DNA from: Candidatus Gastranaerophilales bacterium
Lineage (GTDB): Bacteria > Cyanobacteriota > Vampirovibrionia > Gastranaerophilales > Gastranaerophilaceae
Assembly (NCBI GenBank): GCA_944322845.1
Contig: CALUQE010000007.1
Coordinates: 1 to 64,000 of the forward strand
Direction: 5' to 3'
DNA length: 64,000 nucleotides
This document shows, one piece after another, positions 1 through 7,686 of this stretch. Made by a program: the position numbers and the translations under genes. The notes below the pieces were generated by a model, which saw only the letters and a list, made by a program, of their open reading frames with translations, searched no databases and was not told the origin of the DNA. Each line of letters opens with the position of its first letter. Position 1 is the stretch's first letter.

Positions 1-1
1 T

Positions 2-76
2 AAGCAGGTTATTGTATTCATCCTGAGTAACTTCCCCGTTTTTGTCTTTGTCAAAATCTTCAAATGTGAGTTTTTG
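2..76 (-). pseudogene. EF-hand gene remnant, runs off left edge
   Basis: On the minus strand, 25 codons before the window edge encode a canonical 12-residue EF-hand calcium loop: Asp at 1 and 3, Asn at 5, Gly at 6, Thr at 9 and Glu at 12, read as DKDKNGEVTQDE. A TAG lies directly upstream in the same frame at 77-79, and no ATG, GTG or TTG occurs between that stop and the loop. The visible part therefore cannot begin a normal gene. It may be the damaged 5' end of a calcium-binding protein whose body lies outside the window, or a frameshifted copy. The loop match is clear; the pseudogene call is inference. Confidence 0.35.
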
Positions 77-178
77 CTAAATTGTTACAAAAATTTACAA
101 AGATTAATTGCCTTATTGTTGAATAGTTTTTTTAATTTTTTTTAAATATCCTTTTTTATAAAAGGGAGGATTTTTAAA

Positions 179-1492
179 ATGTGCGAAATCGAAGATATAA
201 AAGCAAGGCAGATTCTTGATTCAAGAGGTAATCCTACTGTAGAAGCGGATGTGAAATTGATAGACGGCTCATTAGGCAGAGCCTCTGTTCCGTCCGGTGC
301 TTCAACAGGGATTTATGAAGCAAAAGAACTGCGTGATAATGTACGTGAAGAGTTTTTAGGTAAAGGTGTTTCTAAGGCGGTTGATAATATAAATTCTGTT
401 ATTACACCAAATTTACTTGGTGAAGACGCTTTTAACCAGCAGCTTATTGACAGCTTGATGATGGAAATGGACGGGAGTTTTAATAAATCAACCCTTGGCG
501 CTAATGCAATTTTAGCAGTATCTCTTGCCTGTGCAAGAGCCTCTGCGGCAGCTCTTGATATTCCTTTGTACAGGTATTTGGGCGGAATAAACGGAAGGGT
601 TTTGCCGACTCCAATGATGAATATATTAAACGGGGGTGCACATGCAAATAATAATCTTGATTTTCAGGAATTTATGATATCGCCGGTAGGTATGGCTTCA
701 TTTGGTGAGGCTTTGCAGGCAGGCTCAGAAATATTCAATACCCTGAAAATAATTCTTAATGAAAAAGGACTTGCTACAACTGTAGGTGATGAAGGCGGTT
801 TTGCTCCGAATTTAAACAACACGAGAGACGCAATTGAAGTCATAATTTCTGCTATTGAAAAGGCGGGATACAATACTAATAATGTAAAAATTTGCCTTGA
901 TGTTGCGGCTTCCGAACTCTATGAGGAGGGTGAATGCTCCGGGGGAGTGTGTTCACTGAGTTTATACTGTATGAAAGGTGAAGGCAAAAAAATGACTTCC
1001 GAGCAAATGATTGAATACTTAGATGAACTGGTACGGGATTATCCTATTATATCAATAGAAGACGGGCTTGCGCAGGATGACTGGCTCGGCTGGCAAAATT
1101 TAACGGAAGCGCTCGGGGGCAAATGCCAGCTTGTGGGTGATGATTTGTTTGTTACTAATACAAAACGTCTTAGAGAAGGTATTGATAAAAAAGTCGCAAA
1201 TTCAATTCTTATAAAACCCAATCAAATCGGGACTTTAACCGAAACTTTGGATGCAATTTTAATGGTGCAAAAGAATAATTACACTGCAGTTGTGTCTCAC
1301 CGCTCTGGCGAAACAGAGGACAGTTTTATAGCAGACCTTGCTGTTGCAGCGAATTGCGGCTTAATAAAAACCGGATCTCTATCAAGAACTGACCGTATGG
1401 CAAAGTACAACCAGCTTTTGAGAATCGAGGAAGAACTTGGAGCCGGTGGTAAATACTTAGGCTTGCAGGCATATAATATAAATAATTTATAA
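179..1492 (+). CDS. eno: Enolase
   Basis: Phosphopyruvate hydratase of glycolysis, converting 2-phosphoglycerate to phosphoenolpyruvate in the cytoplasm. At 437 aa the length is usual for the family. The N-terminal [13 protein letters not shown] loop, the [10 protein letters not shown] motif near residue 202, the metal ligands in ISIEDG and GDDLF, the catalytic lysine in ILIKPNQ near residue 345 and [11 protein letters not shown] near residue 373 are all present. A strong GGGAGG ribosome site lies 8 nt before ATG. It stands alone, with a GC-rich non-coding island behind it. One oddity is a Cys-containing stretch near residues 250-268 ([13 protein letters not shown]) where the family normally has a short charged loop. 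The family call is certain. Confidence 0.98.
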   Translation: MCEIEDIKARQILDSRGNPTVEADVKLIDGSLGRASVPSGASTGIYEAKELRDNVREEFLGKGVSKAVDNINSVITPNLLGEDAFNQQLIDSLMMEMDGSFNKSTLGANAILAVSLACARASAAALDIPLYRYLGGINGRVLPTPMMNILNGGAHANNNLDFQEFMISPVGMASFGEALQAGSEIFNTLKIILNEKGLATTVGDEGGFAPNLNNTRDAIEVIISAIEKAGYNTNNVKICLDVAASELYEEGECSGGVCSLSLYCMKGEGKKMTSEQMIEYLDELVRDYPIISIEDGLAQDDWLGWQNLTEALGGKCQLVGDDLFVTNTKRLREGIDKKVANSILIKPNQIGTLTETLDAILMVQKNNYTAVVSHRSGETEDSFIADLAVAANCGLIKTGSLSRTDRMAKYNQLLRIEEELGAGGKYLGLQAYNINNL

Positions 1493-1804
1493 TTTATCCT
1501 CTCCTTGAATTACGGCAGGGTGACAGTCAATCACAATAAATAATTGCACCAGCCTCCCAAGATGGGCAGGTTGCTGTTGTGCGAGCATCAGCGAACTGCA
1601 AATGCGTGTGGGATACAAGCCGAGGAAAATCTCCATCCTAACTTTCCCCAACCGGGGAAGGAATGCACAAGGTCGTTCAGTTACCGCAAATCCCCTCGCC
1701 CCTTGTGGGAGAGGGAGCAGATGTGCTTGAGCCGTCAGGCGAAAGCTACAGATGCGGGTGAGGGGTTAAATGTAGTAATGTGGAGCAAGCTACACGCTGC
1801 TTAG
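1493..1804. repeat. GC-rich intergenic island with REP-like palindrome
   Basis: About 310 bases without a credible gene. The composition is visibly richer in GC than the flanks. CCCCTCGCCC at 1692-1701 pairs with GGGTGAGGGG at 1756-1765, with one wobble, and CCCCAACCGGGG lies just upstream. An 86-codon open frame crosses the island from a TTG, but it lacks a ribosome site and gives an arginine- and cysteine-rich product of the kind such palindromes yield when translated. The CCCTCACCC/GGGTGAGGG type of palindrome is common in dispersed bacterial intergenic repeats. No second copy occurs in this window. It could also be a structured RNA, but I recognise no class. Confidence 0.4.
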
Positions 1805-2044
1805 CTATTTGCGGATAAAATATGCTCTTAAAAGATCTGCACTAGGAAAAGAATCTTTTTTCTCTGCCAATTTAGCAATTCCAAAGTAATAATCCCTTAA
1901 AGAATCTGCTTTACGGCAGATAGAATTGTTACCGTCTTTAAGAATATGACTCTTTAAAACTCCTTCCGTAGCTTTTGCAGGCGGATTCTTTGCAAAAGCA
2001 TTCCCAACCGTTAATCTCACAATATTGTTTCCTAAATTTGGCAT
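1805..2044 (-). CDS. Small hypothetical protein (79 aa)
   Basis: I do not recognise this protein. It is basic and soluble, has no signal peptide or membrane segment, and begins MPNLGNNIVRL. It is probably real. The start has a strong ribosome site (GGAAGGAG, 6 nt before ATG), a TATAAT -10 at 2074-2079 sits the right distance upstream, and a long perfect palindrome lies just beyond the -35 region. It is transcribed away from recR and towards the GC-rich island. Its short N-terminal style resembles other lineage-specific small proteins in this window. Confidence 0.6.
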   Translation of the reverse strand: MPNLGNNIVRLTVGNAFAKNPPAKATEGVLKSHILKDGNNSICRKADSLRDYYFGIAKLAEKKDSFPSADLLRAYFIRK

Positions 2045-2073
2045 AAAGCACTCCTTCCTTCACACTTCCATAT

Positions 2074-2102
2074 ATTATAAAAGTATAAATTAAATAGCAA
2101 AT
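2074..2102 (-). promoter_or_regulatory. Promoter of the 79-aa gene
   Basis: Minus-strand TATAAT at 2074-2079, with a weak TTTGCT-like -35 about 16-17 nt upstream. The predicted start is near 2067, leaving a leader of roughly 23 nt that holds the GGAAGGAG ribosome site. Confidence 0.5.
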
Positions 2103-2104
2103 TG

Positions 2105-2137
2105 ATTACATTTTGTAATAATGTTACAAAATGTAAT
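2105..2137. promoter_or_regulatory. Perfect nested palindrome, likely operator
   Basis: A 14-bp perfect inverted repeat (ATTACATTTTGTAA and TTACAAAATGTAAT) with a 5-nt spacer. Each arm is itself nearly palindromic (TTACA-N3-TGTAA), so the site holds four TTACA half-sites. It lies between the recR stop codon and the -35 of the 79-aa gene. That position suits a regulator site better than a terminator, because no T-run follows and the stem is AT-rich. Confidence 0.5.
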
Positions 2138-2139
2138 AA

Positions 2140-2736
2140 TTACAACTCTCTTCTGCCTTCTATAGCTCTTGCAAGGGTGACTTCATCTGCGTATTCCAAA
2201 TCTGCGCCGACAGGAAGCCCGAATGCTATTCTTGAAATTTTTATGCCGAAAGGTTTTATTAGCTTTGTCAGGTATAAACTCGTAGCTTCACCTTCAACTG
2301 AAGGTGAGAGTGCTAGAATAACCTCTTGGACTTCTTCATTTGTAAGCCTTGTGAGAAGTTCTTTAATTCTGATATCTTCAGCACCAATTCCGTCCATGGG
2401 CGAAATTAGACCTTGTAAAACGTGATACAAACCTCTGTATTCGTTGGTTTTTTCTATTGCGATAAGATCTTTTGTTTCAGCAACGACACAGATTACAGAA
2501 CGGTTACGGCTTCTGGATTCGCAAATTTCGCAAGGGCTCTGGGTGGAGATGTTGAAACAAATTTCACAGGTTTTAGCGCTTCTTTTTGCTTCAATAACTG
2601 CATTGGCAAATTTTTCGACTTCGCCGACCGGCATTTTAAGTATCTGAAAAGCCATCCGCTGCGCCGATTTTGGCCCAACGGACGGAAACTTTTGGAATTG
2701 TTCTATTAATGCTGCTATACTTTTTGGATAAATCAT
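2140..2736 (-). CDS. recR: Recombination mediator RecR
   Basis: RecFOR-pathway protein that helps load RecA at single-strand gaps. At 198 aa it has the usual length. It shows an N-terminal helix-hairpin-helix (FPSVGPKSAQRMAF), a zinc finger with C57, C60, C69 and C72, and a Toprim domain beginning VICVVAE. It follows ybaB and yebC on the same strand, as in many bacteria, but 144 nt of repeat-bearing spacer separates it from ybaB. dnaX, often the first gene of this cluster, is 17 kb away in this window. Confidence 0.97.
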   Translation of the reverse strand: MIYPKSIAALIEQFQKFPSVGPKSAQRMAFQILKMPVGEVEKFANAVIEAKRSAKTCEICFNISTQSPCEICESRSRNRSVICVVAETKDLIAIEKTNEYRGLYHVLQGLISPMDGIGAEDIRIKELLTRLTNEEVQEVILALSPSVEGEATSLYLTKLIKPFGIKISRIAFGLPVGADLEYADEVTLARAIEGRREL

Positions 2737-2743
2737 ATTAATG

Positions 2744-2878
2744 CCGTCCGATCAAGGGGTTACGTGCGTAGTTTTGGAATCTTATAATCCTGTAGTTTTA
2801 TCATTGAGGACGGCGTGTAGTTTTAACACAATCCGGTTGTTAAGCGAATACCGTCCGACCAATGGTCTACGTGCGTAG
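2744..2878. repeat. Pair of 28-nt direct repeats in ybaB-recR spacer
   Basis: Copies at 2744-2771 and 2851-2878 match at 24 of 28 positions. Both begin CCGTCCGA and end TACGTGCGTAG, and they are offset by 107 nt. The second copy also contains the short palindrome GACCAATGGTC. A GGACGGCGTGTAG segment between them resembles the outer blocks. The composition is richer in GC than the surroundings. The function is unknown. Confidence 0.6.
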
Positions 2879-2880
2879 CA

Positions 2881-3216
2881 CTAGAATAGGCCAGGGATAG
2901 AGATTCCGCCGGTTACGGCTTTCATTTTTTCTTCCATAACTTTAATAGCTTTGCCTGAAGTCTGGTGAATTGCAGCTGTTATAATATCTTCTAACATTTC
3001 GATGGAGTCTTCTGATACAGAAGAAGGGTTATCAGGATTAATTGCTTCAGGAGAAAGCTTAATTGATTTGAATAAGCCTTTACCGTCGCAGATAACCTTT
3101 ACAGCTCCGTTTGCAGCTTCGCCTGATATGTCCATTTTATTAAGTTCATCTTGAGTTTCTTTTAATTTCTTTTGAATATTTTGAGCCTGTTTCATCATAT
3201 TCATCATGTTCATCAT
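2881..3216 (-). CDS. ybaB: YbaB/EbfC nucleoid-associated protein
   Basis: Small dimeric DNA-binding protein of the YbaB/EbfC family, 111 aa. A Met-rich start (MMNMMNMMKQAQNIQKKL) leads into the long N-terminal helix. The central strands VKVICDGKGLFKSI and the C-terminal LEDIITAAIHQT helix follow the family pattern. AGGAGG lies 9 nt before the first ATG, which supports the longest start. It is the gene between yebC and recR and was probably co-transcribed with them; the long repeat-bearing gap before recR may weaken that coupling. Confidence 0.95.
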   Translation of the reverse strand: MMNMMNMMKQAQNIQKKLKETQDELNKMDISGEAANGAVKVICDGKGLFKSIKLSPEAINPDNPSSVSEDSIEMLEDIITAAIHQTSGKAIKVMEEKMKAVTGGISIPGLF

Positions 3217-3236
3217 AAGTTGTTTCCTCCTGTCGT

Positions 3237-3995
3237 TTATATCTGGTTTTCGATTTTTGCCATCAAATCATCATCGATATCAAAGTTTGCATAAACATTT
3301 TGAACATCATCGTGTTCTTCCAATCTGCCGAGCAGTCTCATAATGTTTATGGCGGTTTTTTCATCCGTAACTTCAATAGTGTTTTGCGGAACACGTGTAA
3401 ATTCTGCGGTTACTGATTTAAAGCCTTCTTTTTCAAGGCCTTCCGTAACCGGCTGAAGGTTTGGAACGGAAGTGTAGACTTTATATTCGTCCTCTTCTTC
3501 AACAATATCATCAGCATCAAGATTAATGGCTGCTTCAAATATTTTTTCATAATCAACATCATCTTTGTTGAAGGTAATGCAGCCTTTTTTATCAAACATC
3601 CAGCCTACGCAGCCTGTTTCACCCAAGTTTCCGTTAAATTTTGTAAAATAGCTTCTGATATCTCCTGCGGTGCGGTTTTTGTTATCTGTCATTGCTTCAA
3701 TAACAACAGCGACTCCGCCTGCTGCATATCCTTCATAAATCATTTCATCGTAGTTTTCGCTATTACCGGAACCGGAACCTTTTTCGATAGCTCTTTTAAT
3801 ATTGTCATTCGGAAGTCCTGCTGCTTTTGCTTTTTCGATTGCAGTTCTAAGACGGAAATTGCCTGCAGGATCAGGGCCGCCCAGTTTTGAAGCTACGATA
3901 ATTTCTCTTGAAAATTTCTGAAATTCAGCTGCTCTGAGTGAATCTGTTTTAGCCTTTTTATGTTTAATGGTTGACCATTTTGAGTGTCCGCTCAT
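3237..3995 (-). CDS. yebC: YebC/PmpR family protein
   Basis: YebC family protein, a conserved cytoplasmic factor described variously as a DNA-binding regulator and, more recently, as a translation factor acting at proline stretches. At 252 aa it is full length. The invariant start MSGHSKWSTIKHKKA, the LGGPDPAGNFRLRTAIEKAKA block, the GYAAGGVAVVIEAMTDNKNRT block and the LEEHDDVQNVYANFDI tail are all visible. The ribosome site is GGGGA before ATG. It is the first gene of a minus-strand run yebC-ybaB-recR. Confidence 0.97.
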   Translation of the reverse strand: MSGHSKWSTIKHKKAKTDSLRAAEFQKFSREIIVASKLGGPDPAGNFRLRTAIEKAKAAGLPNDNIKRAIEKGSGSGNSENYDEMIYEGYAAGGVAVVIEAMTDNKNRTAGDIRSYFTKFNGNLGETGCVGWMFDKKGCITFNKDDVDYEKIFEAAINLDADDIVEEEDEYKVYTSVPNLQPVTEGLEKEGFKSVTAEFTRVPQNTIEVTDEKTAINIMRLLGRLEEHDDVQNVYANFDIDDDLMAKIENQI

Positions 3996-4090
3996 TATAT
4001 ATCCCCTTTTTTAATTACCTCATTGTCTGTAACCATTATGATACCCGAAACTAACTTCTATAGCAAGTATTATAAATATTAGTAATATTT

Positions 4091-4119
4091 TTGATTTTTT
4101 CCGTAATTTATATTATTAT
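4091..4119 (+). promoter_or_regulatory. Leaderless-type promoter of the CorC-like gene
   Basis: TTGATT at 4091-4096, a 17-nt spacer, then TATTAT at 4114-4119. The ATG begins 7 nt after the hexamer (4126), so the predicted transcription start is the A of the start codon. No Shine-Dalgarno is present. Confidence 0.65.
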
Positions 4120-4125
4120 TGAGTA

Positions 4126-5421
4126 ATGCTTATAATAGATGTCTTAACAATAGCTATACTTTTATTTTTTAACGGTTTTTTTGTGGCGGCTGAGTTTGCG
4201 CTTGTAGGTGTAAGAAAAACCCGTATTCAGCAATTGGCTAATGAGGGTAATTTTAACGCAAAGCTTGCGCTTGATGCAGTGAAAAATATTGATAGATATA
4301 TTGCAGCGGTGCAGCTCGGGATTACGATTGCAAGCTTAGGTATCGGCTGGGTTGGGGAATCTACTCTTGCAACGCTTATTCATCCGATATTTTCATTTCT
4401 TCCGGGGAACTGGGATTCTATTGCAACTCACACAGTTTCTGTTTCAATTGCTTTTGCGCTTATAACTGTATTGCACGTTGTGATAGGAGAATTGATGCCA
4501 AAATCTATAGCGCTTCAATTTCCTGAAAAAACAACGCTATGGGTAGCGAAACCTATGTTTGTAATAACAAAACTTTTTGCGCCGATGATTTTTCTCTTGA
4601 ACGGGCTCGGAAATTTCCTGCTTCGTCTTTGCAGAATAGAACCTGCAACAACACACCACATGGTGCACACTTCAGAAGAACTTAATATGCTTATTGATGC
4701 AAGTTATAAGGGCGGGGCTTTGAATGAAAAAGAAGCTGAAATTTTGCAAAATGTATTTAAGTTTTCTGATCTTACGGCGGCGCAGGTTATGATTCCGCGT
4801 CCGGATATGGTTTGTCTGCCGCTTGAAATTTCAGTGGACGAATTAAATAATGTAATGATTGAAAACCAGTATACACGTTATCCTGTCTACGAAAACGATC
4901 TGGATCACATTGTAGGATTTATTCATATAAAAGATGTTTATCCGCTGATTGTAAAGAATGAAGATTTTAAATTAAAGTCACTTTTAAGAGACATAATATT
5001 TGTTCCTGAAACAATAACAATTGATAAATTGGCGCTTGAGTTTAAAAAGCATAAATCCCAAATAGCGGTTGTCATTGATGAATTTGGCGGAACGAGCGGA
5101 CTTATTACCCATGAAGATGTTATGGAAGAAATTTTAGGCGAAGTACAGGACGAATTTGACGAAGAGGAAGAGTCTGTTGTAAAAAAACTTAGCGACGGAA
5201 GTTTTGAAGTCTGCGGGAAAATGAGGGTTGATGAATTTTGTGACTTCTTTAACGTTGCAATTAGTGACGAAGATGTAACAACTCTTGGCGGATATTTCTT
5301 GAAAAAGTTCGGGAAAATTGCAGAGAAAAATGATACGGTAGAAGACGAGTATTTTTCTTACTGCGTAACCGAAACAGACTCAACAAGAATTGTAAAATTA
5401 AGAATTAAAAGGGCGGATTAA
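4126..5421 (+). CDS. CorC/HlyC-family CNNM membrane protein (DUF21-CBS)
   Basis: Integral membrane protein of the hemolysin C/CorC/CNNM family, usually linked to magnesium or other cation efflux. An N-terminal DUF21 domain with about four membrane segments spans residues 1-190 (first segment VLTIAILLFFNGFFVAAEFALV). It is followed by two CBS motifs at roughly 210-335 and a CorC_HlyC C-terminal domain at roughly 350-425 (LGGYFLKKFGKIAE). At 431 aa it matches the family. The gene stands alone and overlaps the convergent dehydrogenase by 24 nt. It appears leaderless. Confidence 0.93.
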   Translation: MLIIDVLTIAILLFFNGFFVAAEFALVGVRKTRIQQLANEGNFNAKLALDAVKNIDRYIAAVQLGITIASLGIGWVGESTLATLIHPIFSFLPGNWDSIATHTVSVSIAFALITVLHVVIGELMPKSIALQFPEKTTLWVAKPMFVITKLFAPMIFLLNGLGNFLLRLCRIEPATTHHMVHTSEELNMLIDASYKGGALNEKEAEILQNVFKFSDLTAAQVMIPRPDMVCLPLEISVDELNNVMIENQYTRYPVYENDLDHIVGFIHIKDVYPLIVKNEDFKLKSLLRDIIFVPETITIDKLALEFKKHKSQIAVVIDEFGGTSGLITHEDVMEEILGEVQDEFDEEEESVVKKLSDGSFEVCGKMRVDEFCDFFNVAISDEDVTTLGGYFLKKFGKIAEKNDTVEDEYFSYCVTETDSTRIVKLRIKRAD

Positions 5422-6438
5422 GAATTTTATTGCATTCCCTGCTATATGCTGCTGCATTGCGTATTCGACCTTATCAAGCGGTAATTCATCAGTTATAAGT
5501 TTTTCAACTTCAATATCACCTGTCGAGATTAAATCAAGCGCCTGTCTGAAATATTTTGGAGTGTGATGAAAAACGCTCATCAGCCTCATGTCTCCATAAT
5601 GCATTTTCGTCGTATCAAAACAGACTTTTGAGCCTGATTTGCATCCGCCAAAGAAATGCACCGTGCCGCCCGGACGCACGGTTGAGAATACCAGTTCCCA
5701 GATTTCAGGCATTCCAACGCATTCTATTGCAACATCCAGACCTTTTTTCTCAGTAGAAAAATCCTTGAAAATTCTTTCCGGATTTGAATATTTTTTCAAA
5801 TCAACAATTTCGTCAACGTGAGCAAATTCGTCTGCTAATTTTAATTTTATCGGATTTCTTCCGGCTACAATAACTCTTGCACCTTTTAGTTTACACAATC
5901 TTGCAAACATAAGCCCGATAGGACCTATTCCGATAATTCCGACACTGTCCCCCGGATTAATTCCTGTTCTTTCTACCCCGTGAACAACATTTGCAAGAGG
6001 TTCCGAGAATGCTGCCTTTTCAAATGGAAGGCTCGGCGGTAAAAGCAAGGTATTTTTTCTTACGATTCTTTCCGGTACTACAATATACTCTGCATAAGCA
6101 CCGTTCAATAAATCCAGATTTTCGCAGAGATTATATTCGCCTTTTCTGCAATAAAAACACTCGCCACAAGGTGCAGAATTCGCACAAACTACCCTGTCGC
6201 CGACTTTTACATTCCTTACATCATCAGCAACTTTTTCTACAATACCGGAAAACTCATGCCCGAAGCCTGACGGAATGTTTTTAATCAATACAGGATGCCC
6301 CCGTCTGAATGTCTTAACATCAGTTCCGCAGGTCAGAGCAGCCATAATTTTAACCAGAATCTCACCTTTAGCCAAAGGTTTAATTCTGGTTTCTTCATAT
6401 CTTATATCCTGAGGTCCGTAAAATAATACTGCTTTCAT
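5398..6438 (-). CDS. Zinc-dependent alcohol/polyol dehydrogenase (MDR family)
   Basis: Medium-chain dehydrogenase/reductase that oxidises an alcohol or sugar alcohol with NAD(P). Catalytic zinc ligands appear as C37 (LTCGTD) and H61-E62 (GHEFSG). The structural zinc site is complete with C91, C94, C97 and C105. The Rossmann motif GIIGIGPIGL lies near residue 167. At 346 aa it resembles threonine and sorbitol dehydrogenases, but the substrate cannot be read from sequence. It is the last gene of the run TPR lipoprotein-lgt-ompH-dehydrogenase, 5 nt after ompH, an odd metabolic passenger in an envelope operon. Confidence 0.9.
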   Translation of the reverse strand: MKAVLFYGPQDIRYEETRIKPLAKGEILVKIMAALTCGTDVKTFRRGHPVLIKNIPSGFGHEFSGIVEKVADDVRNVKVGDRVVCANSAPCGECFYCRKGEYNLCENLDLLNGAYAEYIVVPERIVRKNTLLLPPSLPFEKAAFSEPLANVVHGVERTGINPGDSVGIIGIGPIGLMFARLCKLKGARVIVAGRNPIKLKLADEFAHVDEIVDLKKYSNPERIFKDFSTEKKGLDVAIECVGMPEIWELVFSTVRPGGTVHFFGGCKSGSKVCFDTTKMHYGDMRLMSVFHHTPKYFRQALDLISTGDIEVEKLITDELPLDKVEYAMQQHIAGNAIKFLIRPFNS

Positions 6439-6443
6439 TTTAC

Positions 6444-6905
6444 TTACTTAATAGATTTCAATACTGTAGCTGTAATATCGTCTCCGCCCCAAACAACGGC
6501 TGATTTAGGAAGCACCATTGTATAACCGAGTTCGGTTGCTTTTGCTCCGATTTGTTTTGTAATATCTGCATCAGCAGCTTTTAATTTTGAAGAATATTCT
6601 TTCAGGTTAGCTTCTCTTTTTTGTTTAAGCTGTTTTTCGTAGGATTCTGCAAGAGATTGTTTTTTCTTTGCATCTGTCTGTTTGTTTACATCTTCCTGTG
6701 CTTTCTTTATAAAAGCTGCAATTTCTTTATTTTTTGCTTCCTGAGAAGATTTAAGAGCTTTTACCTGTGAAGAAGCTGCAACAACTTTCTGAATATCAAC
6801 AACTGCGATTCTTTGCTGTTTCGGTGCCTGTGCCGGCTCTGCCGCAAATGCAGCGGATGTCATCATTAATGCAGACAATGCTAAAACTGTTAAAACTTTT
6901 TTCAT
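6444..6905 (-). CDS. Skp/OmpH-family periplasmic chaperone
   Basis: Exported 153-aa protein with a clear signal peptide (about 21 residues, ending SAAFA). The mature part is a long Lys/Gln/Ala-rich coiled coil flanked by short strands: IAVVDIQKVV at the N-terminus and YTMVLPKSAVVWGGDDIT at the C-terminus. This is the OmpH/Skp arrangement. In Gram-negative bacteria such proteins hold outer-membrane proteins during periplasmic transit. It lies 1 nt from lgt on the same strand. Confidence 0.92.
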   Translation of the reverse strand: MKKVLTVLALSALMMTSAAFAAEPAQAPKQQRIAVVDIQKVVAASSQVKALKSSQEAKNKEIAAFIKKAQEDVNKQTDAKKKQSLAESYEKQLKQKREANLKEYSSKLKAADADITKQIGAKATELGYTMVLPKSAVVWGGDDITATVLKSIK

Positions 6906-6906
6906 G

Positions 6907-7686
6907 CTAACCTCTCTTGTAATTTATAATTAAAAGTGCAACTGATATGATAATTATACCTATAGATACGAATATTGCAACAGGCATACCAAATATGTAC
7001 TTAACGCTGTCGAGACGGAACATTTCAACAATAATGCGCACAATAGAATATAATATTAAATAAATTAAAGCAAGATTACCGTCTTTTTTTAATTTTCCTG
7101 TTTTTGCAAGAAACATAAGTACTAAAAATATAAGTGCATCCAGAATACTTTCGTACAAAAAAGCCGGATGAAAATATTGATAATCCTGATAAGGTATCGG
7201 TCTGTACTGCGGTGCAATATAGAGTTTCCAGGGTAAATTCGTAGGACCGCCGAAAGCTTCGGAATTGAAAAAGTTTCCCCATCTTCCGATAGCCTGTGCA
7301 AGAGCAAGTCCGATTGCAGATACATCGCAAAGTTTTACAGGATTAATTTTATGTCTTTTGGAAAAAATCCATAATCCGAGAAGCCCGCCTAAAATAGCTC
7401 CGTGGATTGAAATTCCCCCGTGTCTTATTGCAATAATTTCTGTCGGAAATCTCAGATAAAAATCATAGTTTAAAATACAATAATATAATCTAGCACCGAT
7501 AATTCCGAAAATTATCAGATAAGGTGCCAGATCAATAATTGTTTCTTTTTTCAGACCGAAAAATTTTGTTCCTGCCCAGTCGGAAACGAGTACACCTACC
7601 GCAATAGCAAGTGCCATTATTACTCCGTAATAATATATGTTAAGTCCAAATACGGAACATAAAATTTGTGAAGGTGATGTAAACAT
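6907..7686 (-). CDS. lgt: Prolipoprotein diacylglyceryl transferase
   Basis: Inner-membrane enzyme that transfers diacylglycerol from phosphatidylglycerol to the lipobox cysteine of prolipoproteins. It has about seven hydrophobic segments, the HGGISIHGAILGG motif with the conserved His near residue 95, and the Lgt signature GRWGNFFNSEAFG at residues 134-146. At 259 aa it is full length. Its ATG directly follows the TAA of the upstream lipoprotein gene (TAAATG), so the substrate and modifying enzyme are translationally coupled. Confidence 0.97.
   Translation of the reverse strand: MFTSPSQILCSVFGLNIYYYGVIMALAIAVGVLVSDWAGTKFFGLKKETIIDLAPYLIIFGIIGARLYYCILNYDFYLRFPTEIIAIRHGGISIHGAILGGLLGLWIFSKRHKINPVKLCDVSAIGLALAQAIGRWGNFFNSEAFGGPTNLPWKLYIAPQYRPIPYQDYQYFHPAFLYESILDALIFLVLMFLAKTGKLKKDGNLALIYLILYSIVRIIVEMFRLDSVKYIFGMPVAIFVSIGIIIISVALLIINYKRG

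Noticed and set aside
1500-1800. RNase P, tmRNA or 6S RNA in the GC-rich island
   Set aside because: A GAGGAAAATCTCC segment looked faintly RNase P-like, but the conserved P RNA core and the CCA-ending tmRNA parts are not there.
1544-1804. 86-codon open frame as a protein gene
   Set aside because: It begins with TTG, has no ribosome site, and its product is what a GC-rich palindromic element gives when translated.
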